Shown here: positions 1 to 3,884 of the stretch, piece by piece
How the letters are laid out: each line of letters starts with the position of its first letter
Numbering within the stretch: the stretch's first letter is position 1
NCBI GenBank assembly: GCA_018334775.1
Contig: JAGXLJ010000099.1
Location: 1 to 5,320 of the forward strand
DNA: 5,320 nt
DNA from: Halodesulfurarchaeum sp.
GTDB lineage: Archaea; Halobacteriota; Halobacteria; Halobacteriales; Halobacteriaceae
Direction: 5' to 3'
Translations under genes and position numbers: made by a program
The notes under the pieces: model-generated
What the model was told of the DNA's origin: nothing
Databases searched by the model: none
What the model saw: the letters and a program-made list of their open reading frames with translations, nothing else

Positions 1-910
1 GGGAAATCTGTTGCAGGAGGTCTTCCACTCGTTCCTCGTCGCTCAATAGTTCCGTGTCGACCGCCGGTGTCGGTTCGGCCGGTGGTTCTTCAGCCCCGGA
101 CTCGGGCGTGGCGGGTTCAGGCTCTGCCGCTCCCATTTCGGTCGTATCGTCCCCGGGTTCGGCCGCTTGTGCGGAAGCCTCGTCCCCAGACCGGCCGAAG
201 AGGTCTCGGCGCCAGGCGAAGAGGAGTGCTGCACCGAGAATCGCGCCCCCAATGCCTGCGGCCATTGGTGACAAGAGCGCCTCGAGACCGGGGGGTGGTG
301 GTTCAAAGGCCTCGAAAACGACAGTGGGTTCGTTCGCTTCGAACGTCTGGGGTCCCTCCCACTGCAAGCCACCGTTCACGATGTCTGTCGAAGGGTTGGC
401 CCGCAAGTGGCGATACTCGGCCGGGGGTTCGAGTAGCAAGGTCTGGTTCGCTGCGAGGTCCCCGAACCAACCCCCGGCGAAGGCGGCGTCGACCGACACC
501 TTGTCCTCGGTGACCACCGCAAAGTTCGTCCAGGTGAATGATAGTCTGAGTACCCCATAGCTCACGTTTTCACCGTCTCGAACTGTGCTGGAGCGGTTGA
601 TCCCGGTCAACTCCATATCCCGATTCGTTTCGGCCGCGACGGCATCGATTGCCGCTTCGAAGAGGGCGGGGTCGGGACTGGGATCGGCACCCGATTCATG
701 ATCGCTGCGAACCGTTTCGAAAGCCTGTTCGTCCGACTGGTTTTCGAGGACGTAGGTGGTGGAGACCGTCCAGACGGCGTCGCCGTTCTCCTGGATTTCC
801 ACCACAAATGTCGTCTCATCGTGTGTCGGGGTCGCAGCCGCCGGCGTGGCTGCAAGGGAGAGTACAAGGAGGGCTCCGACCAGCACAGGGACGGCCCATC
901 GCATTGCCAT
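1..910 (-). CDS. Membrane-anchored protein with outer domain and probable C-terminal winged-helix regulator domain (3' end outside window)
   Basis: Reading leftward from the ATG at 910 gives 303 residues with no stop, running off the left edge; a second ATG two codons in (904) is an alternative start. Residues 1-26 are a signal peptide ending in an Ala-rich cleavage site (TPAAA/TP). Residues 27-207 form a beta-rich domain with four N-glycosylation sequons (N57, N105, N115, N155), all before the only transmembrane helix (about 211-233), which is followed by WRRD, as expected for an inner-face boundary. An Ala/Pro/Glu-rich acidic linker (about 240-285) follows, then LLSDEERVEDLLQQIS, which resembles the start of winged-helix domains in haloarchaeal membrane proteins (the DUF7345/DUF7343 type, from memory). 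Inference: a one-piece transmembrane regulator that senses something outside and binds DNA inside. The DNA-binding helices lie beyond the window, so that part is unproven. It is divergent from the secreted-protein gene at 1058. Confidence 0.85.
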   Translation of the reverse strand, partial: MAMRWAVPVLVGALLVLSLAATPAAATPTHDETTFVVEIQENGDAVWTVSTTYVLENQSDEQAFETVRSDHESGADPSPDPALFEAAIDAVAAETNRDMELTGINRSSTVRDGENVSYGVLRLSFTWTNFAVVTEDKVSVDAAFAGGWFGDLAANQTLLLEPPAEYRHLRANPSTDIVNGGLQWEGPQTFEANEPTVVFEAFEPPPPGLEALLSPMAAGIGGAILGAALLFAWRRDLFGRSGDEASAQAAEPGDDTTEMGAAEPEPATPESGAEEPPAEPTPAVDTELLSDEERVEDLLQQIS

Positions 911-916
911 AAGGTG

Positions 917-930
917 GCCCGCCGACGGGC
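917..930. repeat. Short inverted repeat between the TATA element and start codon of the leftward gene
   Basis: The arms GCCCG (917-921) and CGGGC (926-930) are perfect complements around a 4-base loop. The repeat lies 7 bases upstream of the ATG at 910, where a bound protein could block initiation. It could be an operator, possibly autoregulatory if the gene encodes a DNA-binding protein. A 5-bp GC arm is common by chance in this composition. Confidence 0.3.
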
Positions 931-935
931 AAAGT

Positions 936-945
936 CCTTTCTATT
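936..945 (-). promoter_or_regulatory. Candidate TATA element for the leftward membrane-protein gene
   Basis: On the minus strand this reads AATAGAAAGG, centred about 30 bases before the ATG at 910. That spacing fits a transcript with little or no leader, as is common in haloarchaea. No Shine-Dalgarno sequence precedes the start. The match is loose and was read by eye. Confidence 0.4.
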
Positions 946-1026
946 GGTACAAAAGCCGTTCCAGTCCCCAGGAGGGTTCGAAGCACCGTTGGTGATGGAT
1001 CAAATCGCTGTGTGCTCCTCCGCATC

Positions 1027-1032
1027 GTTTTT
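1027..1032 (+). promoter_or_regulatory. Candidate TATA element for the secreted-protein gene
   Basis: GTTTTT is followed by GAGC, and its centre lies about 28 bases before the ATG at 1058. This places the transcription start at or beside the start codon, giving a leaderless message. The rest of 911-1057 holds no ORF or RNA gene that I can support. Confidence 0.4.
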
Positions 1033-1057
1033 GAGCAGGGGAATCGAATCATGGAAC

Positions 1058-2257
1058 ATGACCCGCCCGCTTCGGTCGGTCCTGCTTACCCTCCTTGTCC
1101 TCGGGGTGGGGGCGAGCCTGGCCGTCGGAGCGGGTCCCGCTGGGGCCGCCACTTCGGGGCAGGTACACCCGTCGGTCGAAGACCCATCCGTGTTCCAGCC
1201 AGTCGAGGTCGGCCCAAACACCACGCGGAGCCTCACCCTCGACACCGTCGAGGAGAGCGCTATCACTGCTGGTTCGGTCTCAGTAACCGACGCAATGCAG
1301 GCCGAATCGGGTGCAGTCGAAGCGATACTCGATAGTCACGCGGTCCAGAATCGACTGGCGGCCAACGACCCTGATCGGGAGCGGGTGCTTCGGGAGGCAC
1401 TCGACCGAAATGCGGACCGCGTCGAGGAACTCGCCCACCGGGAACAGGTCGCACGGGACCGGTACCGGACCAGCGAGATCGGACCTGAAACGTATCTCTC
1501 GACGGTCGGTCAAGTGAACCAGGAAGCCAACGCCCTCGAAAATACCCTGCGAACCTACGAGGCCCTCGCCGAGGACCACCCGGCCCTTCAGGATCGAGTG
1601 GCCGCCCAGCAGACTGACACCCTTCGATACACGGGGCCGGTGGCCGGCGAGATCGGGACTGCGGTAACCGGTGGGGACCCCACCGGCGATATCTTCGTCA
1701 GCGTCGGCGAAAACGGTGTGGCACTCTCGGCCATTCGGGACGGCACGTACAATCGAGAAGTCATGCGCACGGACGCCCGCGACGACGCAGTCGGTGGGGT
1801 TGATTTAGACGCAGCCCAGAGCCGCATCGCTGAGCTCTATCCGTGGGCGTGGGAAAATAAAGGCGACGTGAGCATCAATACTGTCGGGCAGGACGTCTTT
1901 CGTTTCCAACTTTCTCACGGACATGGCGTCCTGAACAGCCTGCTCGATACGTCCTCGGGGAACGTCTATCGCGAGGTGCAGGAAAAAAGCCTCTCCAGTT
2001 TGCCGGTTATGTCGGGCCCCTCGACGACGGTCAACAACTCGACGCTCCAGATGTCGGAGCCACGACCAGGTTCGCCGCTTCGAGTACAGGTCGTGAATCA
2101 GACTGGCGTCTCCGAACCGGCGACAATCCAGGTGGAGGGGTCCCCGATTGGGACCGCAGACGAGTCCCCAGTCTGGCTGCTCACTCCACCAACTTCGTTC
2201 AATGTGACTGCAGAAACGGGAACGGAAACCCTCGAACTGGGGGTCCAGCCTGAGTAG
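1058..2257 (+). CDS. Secreted haloarchaeal protein of unknown function (resembles the DUF7096/DUF7094 family)
   Basis: This 399-residue protein has a signal peptide at residues 1-31 (MTRPL, a hydrophobic core, then AGAAT). The open frame extends upstream to 698, but the ATG at 1058 is chosen because the signal peptide begins there and a TATA-like element lies 28 bases upstream. After a region carrying an NTT sequon at N54, residues about 85-185 are a charged helical, probably coiled-coil stretch. Residues 210-238 (DIFVSVGENGVALSAIRDGTYNREV) and 260-312 form a mixed domain with YPWAWEN and INTVGQDVFRFQLSHGHG; its end, DTSSGNVYREVQ, loosely recalls PepSY-type strands. Residues about 337-397 look like a small beta-sandwich. 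Sequons at N326/N327, N347 and N382 support export. There is no lipobox, C-terminal helix or other anchor, so it is probably released or held by partners. The family name is recalled from memory; no function is known to me. It is divergent from the membrane-protein gene and 58 bases before the pilin-like gene. Confidence 0.87.
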   Translation: MTRPLRSVLLTLLVLGVGASLAVGAGPAGAATSGQVHPSVEDPSVFQPVEVGPNTTRSLTLDTVEESAITAGSVSVTDAMQAESGAVEAILDSHAVQNRLAANDPDRERVLREALDRNADRVEELAHREQVARDRYRTSEIGPETYLSTVGQVNQEANALENTLRTYEALAEDHPALQDRVAAQQTDTLRYTGPVAGEIGTAVTGGDPTGDIFVSVGENGVALSAIRDGTYNREVMRTDARDDAVGGVDLDAAQSRIAELYPWAWENKGDVSINTVGQDVFRFQLSHGHGVLNSLLDTSSGNVYREVQEKSLSSLPVMSGPSTTVNNSTLQMSEPRPGSPLRVQVVNQTGVSEPATIQVEGSPIGTADESPVWLLTPPTSFNVTAETGTETLELGVQPE

Positions 2258-2258
2258 G

Positions 2259-2275
2259 CCCTGGGGTCCGCAGGG
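2259..2275 (+). other. Weak hairpin after the secreted-protein gene
   Basis: CCCTG (2259-2263) and CAGGG (2271-2275) can pair around a 7-base loop, one base after the stop codon at 2255-2257. No T-run follows, so this is at best a weak 3'-end structure rather than a recognisable terminator. Confidence 0.2.
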
Positions 2276-2283
2276 TGCCTGAG

Positions 2284-2290
2284 GTTTATC
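2284..2290 (+). promoter_or_regulatory. TATA element for the pilin-like gene
   Basis: GTTTATC is centred about 29 bases before the GTG at 2316, the classic haloarchaeal position for a leaderless transcript. It suggests the pilin-like gene is not solely dependent on readthrough from the gene 58 bases upstream. It also supports the GTG start, since no Shine-Dalgarno sequence is visible. Confidence 0.55.
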
Positions 2291-2315
2291 CCATAAGGAC
2301 GGACCAAGCCACCCT

Positions 2316-2834
2316 GTGACCCGCGCCCTCTCACCCGTCTTTGGCACCTTGTTGCTCGCCTCGATAACCGTCGCGCTCGCCGCCATCCTCGTTACCACCG
2401 TCGGGACCGCCGCGCTGGGTGGTCCGGCGGGGGCGATGGCGGCGGACGATCCTGCGGCCTTCACTCGACTCTCGGCAGAGGCGACTGCCGATGGCGAAAT
2501 CCGCATGACTCACGACGGTGGGGACGCGATCGACGTCCGGGATCTCAGCGTCACCATCTCGGTCGACGGGACGCCGCTTGCCGAACAGCCGCCGGTACCG
2601 TTTTTCTCCACAGTGGGGTTTGCGCCCGGGCCCACCGGACCGTTCAACTCGGCTGCGGACCCCGAATGGACCGTCGGCGAAACCGCGTCGGTCACGATTA
2701 GCGATTCGAACGTTCCGGTTCCGACGGCAGGGGACGAACTTACCGTCGAACTGTCCCAAAACGGACGGACGATCGGCCGAGTCGAGACGTCAGTCCTGGG
2801 GGACGACGCCGATGGAGACGATAGCGAGGTTTGA
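2316..2834 (+). CDS. Type IV pilin-like protein with archaeal pilin N-terminal domain
   Basis: This 172-residue protein begins from GTG with a very short class III signal: MTRA, then LSPVFGTLL leading a hydrophobic helix to about residue 34. The SPV(F/I)G motif directly before the helix is the hallmark of haloarchaeal pilins (Pilin_N family). The prepilin peptidase PibD should cut just before the hydrophobic stretch, probably after A4. Residues 45-160 form a beta-rich head with MTHDGGDAIDVRDLSVTISV, followed by PPVPFF and GPTGPFNSAADPEW, a pattern I associate with small haloarchaeal pilin-like proteins. The tail (GDDADGDDSEV) is very acidic. Role by family: a subunit or minor subunit of surface pili, or a pseudopilin; no pilus assembly ATPase or membrane protein is in the window, so it may use machinery encoded elsewhere. 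The 3' end overlaps the convergent methyltransferase gene by 45 bases. Confidence 0.87.
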   Translation: MTRALSPVFGTLLLASITVALAAILVTTVGTAALGGPAGAMAADDPAAFTRLSAEATADGEIRMTHDGGDAIDVRDLSVTISVDGTPLAEQPPVPFFSTVGFAPGPTGPFNSAADPEWTVGETASVTISDSNVPVPTAGDELTVELSQNGRTIGRVETSVLGDDADGDDSEV

Positions 2835-3413
2835 CTTGTACTTCGAGCCGATGACCTCGTGTTGGGTCTCCTCGAACCCGGCGGCCTGGAACATCTCCTC
2901 GGCCTCAGCCTCATCGTAGAAGAGCATGATGGCATCGACGATCCGGCGACCGATCCAGGAGTCCGGGTAGTAGGGGCCGACAACGACTACGGGACCGCCC
3001 GGTTTGACCACGCGGCGCATTTCCGCGAGTCCCTGCTCTGGATTGGGCCAGTACTCGATCGACCCGGAGGACCAGGCGGCGTCGAAGGCGTCGGTCTTGA
3101 TGGGAAGGTTTTCGGCGTCGCCCATCGAGAATCCGAGGAGTTCGCGCTCGTTCAACCGGTCGCGAGCCTTGGCCATCTGGTGGGGGCTCTGGTCGAGTCC
3201 GAGGATGTCCGACGTCCGGGTTTGAAGACCTTCGGTGCCGAATCCGGTCCCACACCCCACGTCAATCACGCTGTCGGACTCGTCGATACCGAGGAGTTCG
3301 AGGGCTTCTTCCCGCATCGGCTCAGTGAAGACGAAGGCGTTGACCTGGTCGTACACCTTCGAGAGGTATTTATAGAATACCCGTGCTCGTGATTTGTCCT
3401 CCAGGACGCCCAT
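2790..3413 (-). CDS. SAM-dependent quinone C-methyltransferase, MPBQ/MSBQ (VTE3-like) family
   Basis: This 207-residue class I methyltransferase has SAM motif I at residues 49-59 (VIDVGCGTGFG), the acidic residue that binds the ribose in GLDQSPHQ (D74), MGDAENLP at 97-104, SSGSIEYWPNP at 115-125 and KPGG at 137-140. LDQSPHQ-AKA, SIEYWP-P, and the later YYPDSWIGRRIVDAIMLF plus F-AAGFEETQ segment match, from memory, plant and cyanobacterial 2-methyl-6-phytylbenzoquinol methyltransferase (VTE3), including its N-terminal F-YKYLSKVYD region. Haloarchaea make menaquinones rather than plastoquinone or tocopherol, so the inferred substrate is a demethylmenaquinone or menaquinone, methylated at the membrane; the exact carbon is unknown. 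The ATG at 3413 is chosen because the conserved N-terminus follows it closely. It is divergent from the ATP synthase operon, and its last 14 codons and stop overlap the pilin-like gene. Confidence 0.93.
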   Translation of the reverse strand: MGVLEDKSRARVFYKYLSKVYDQVNAFVFTEPMREEALELLGIDESDSVIDVGCGTGFGTEGLQTRTSDILGLDQSPHQMAKARDRLNERELLGFSMGDAENLPIKTDAFDAAWSSGSIEYWPNPEQGLAEMRRVVKPGGPVVVVGPYYPDSWIGRRIVDAIMLFYDEAEAEEMFQAAGFEETQHEVIGSKYKSNLAIVSIGVVPQD

Positions 3414-3436
3414 TACTCGCTTTTGGGAACTGTCTC

Positions 3437-3443
3437 CCTTTAG
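3437..3443 (-). promoter_or_regulatory. Candidate TATA element for the quinone methyltransferase gene
   Basis: On the minus strand this reads GCTAAAG, centred about 27 bases before the ATG at 3413, fitting a leaderless start. It departs clearly from an ideal TATA box, suggesting a weak or regulated promoter, or a misplaced call. Confidence 0.35.
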
Positions 3444-3452
3444 CGCTTGCTT

Positions 3453-3478
3453 TCCCGGCTATCGGGACAAATCGGGTC
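3453..3478. repeat. Overlapping inverted and direct repeats in the methyltransferase/ATP synthase promoter region
   Basis: TCCCG (3453-3457) and CGGGA (3463-3467) form a 5-bp inverted repeat around 5 bases. Overlapping it, ATCGGGAC (3461-3468) and ATCGGGTC (3471-3478) are near-identical direct repeats with a 10-base period, about one helical turn. The cluster sits just upstream of the candidate methyltransferase TATA element and about 35 bases upstream of the ATP synthase promoter element, a natural place for a regulator. No binding protein is identified. Confidence 0.35.
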
Positions 3479-3510
3479 CATGGAGCGGGCAGTCGCACTA
3501 TTTTCGCAAA

Positions 3511-3524
3511 CCCCAAATATGGGG
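3511..3524 (+). promoter_or_regulatory. Promoter element of the A-type ATP synthase operon, embedded in a palindrome
   Basis: CCCCAAATATGGGG contains an AT-rich core (AAATAT, 3515-3520) flanked by perfectly complementary CCCCA and TGGGG arms. The core lies about 34 bases before the atpH ATG, so transcription would begin near 3543-3546 and leave a leader of only 6-9 bases. An alternative AT-rich core (CTATTTT, 3498-3504) lies further upstream. The palindrome around the core could serve as an operator that competes with TBP binding. Confidence 0.5.
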
Positions 3525-3537
3525 TCTTGGTATCACC

Positions 3538-3551
3538 AATTAGAAATTAGA
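3538..3551 (+). repeat. Perfect tandem 7-mer directly before the atpH start codon
   Basis: AATTAGA occurs twice back to back (3538-3544 and 3545-3551) and the ATG follows at once. It is the most AT-rich stretch in the window. It covers the expected transcription start and very short leader, so it probably keeps the 5' end of the message unstructured. No Shine-Dalgarno sequence is present. Confidence 0.75.
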
Positions 3552-3884
3552 ATGCCGAGACCAGAGGTTCTCGAAGCCATCAAAGAGGCCGAAAGCGAGG
3601 CTGATTCCAGGGTCGAGGCGGCTCAAAACGAGGCCGAGGAGATCATCTCCGAGGCTGAATCCGAGGCCGAAGAGCTCGTTTCGACGGCCGAATCCGAGGC
3701 CCGGGCACACCGGGAGGAACGACTCGAATCGGCCCGCGAAGAAATCGAAGCCGAGCGCGAATCGATTATCGAGACGGGGCGCGAGGAACGCGATGAACTC
3801 GTCGAACGGGCGGAATCCCGCATTGACGAGGCAGTCGAACTCGCCCTCGAACGGTTCACGGAGGCGGTACATGCTCAGACCTGA
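3552..3884 (+). CDS. atpH: A-type ATP synthase peripheral stalk subunit H
   Basis: This 110-residue, highly charged, almost wholly helical protein begins MPRPEVLEAIKEAESEA, as haloarchaeal AtpH (AhaH) does. The frame is open back to 3447, but that extension would cross the promoter, so the ATG at 3552 is used. Residues 13-56 contain four 11-residue repeats beginning at 13, 24, 35 and 46 (AESEA, AQNEA, AESEA, AESEA). This hendecad pattern is known for the right-handed coiled coil of the A/V-ATPase H(G)-E peripheral stalk. The C-terminal half (ERAESRIDEAVELALERFTEAV) matches the part that packs against subunit E. Role: part of the stator connecting the catalytic A3B3 head to membrane subunit I during ATP synthesis, on the cytoplasmic side. 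It is the first gene of the operon and overlaps atpI by 14 bases. Confidence 0.95.
   Translation: MPRPEVLEAIKEAESEADSRVEAAQNEAEEIISEAESEAEELVSTAESEARAHREERLESAREEIEAERESIIETGREERDELVERAESRIDEAVELALERFTEAVHAQT
3860..3864 (+). promoter_or_regulatory. Shine-Dalgarno site for atpI inside the atpH coding sequence
   Basis: GGAGG ends 6 bases before the ATG at 3871, an ideal spacing. It favours that start over the in-frame ATG at 3889, which lacks such a site. Because it lies within atpH, ribosomes finishing atpH can reinitiate on atpI. It is the clearest Shine-Dalgarno sequence found at a start codon in the window. Confidence 0.75.

Noticed and set aside
54..560. 168-codon and 148-codon plus-strand open frames in the left region
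   Set aside because: The minus strand carries one continuous 303-residue frame with signal peptide, sequons and a transmembrane helix, which explains this stretch better.
698..1057. 120-codon upstream extension of the secreted-protein gene
   Set aside because: It would overlap the divergent gene and its promoter and bury the signal peptide; the start at 1058 has a TATA-like element at the right distance.
2258..2315. Rho-independent-like terminator after the secreted-protein gene
   Set aside because: Only a 5-bp stem with no T-run follows, so it is listed only as a weak hairpin.
1805..2506. 233-codon minus-strand open frame
   Set aside because: It crosses the 3' half of the secreted-protein gene and the start of the pilin-like gene, both with clear family features; its translation has no recognisable domain.
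2859..3392. 177-codon plus-strand open frame opposite the methyltransferase
   Set aside because: It is the antisense shadow of an unmistakable methyltransferase; such mirrored frames are common in GC-rich haloarchaea.
3447..3551. 35-codon upstream extension of atpH
   Set aside because: It runs through the promoter palindrome and leader and lacks the character of the stalk protein; the ATG at 3552 matches the known N-terminus.
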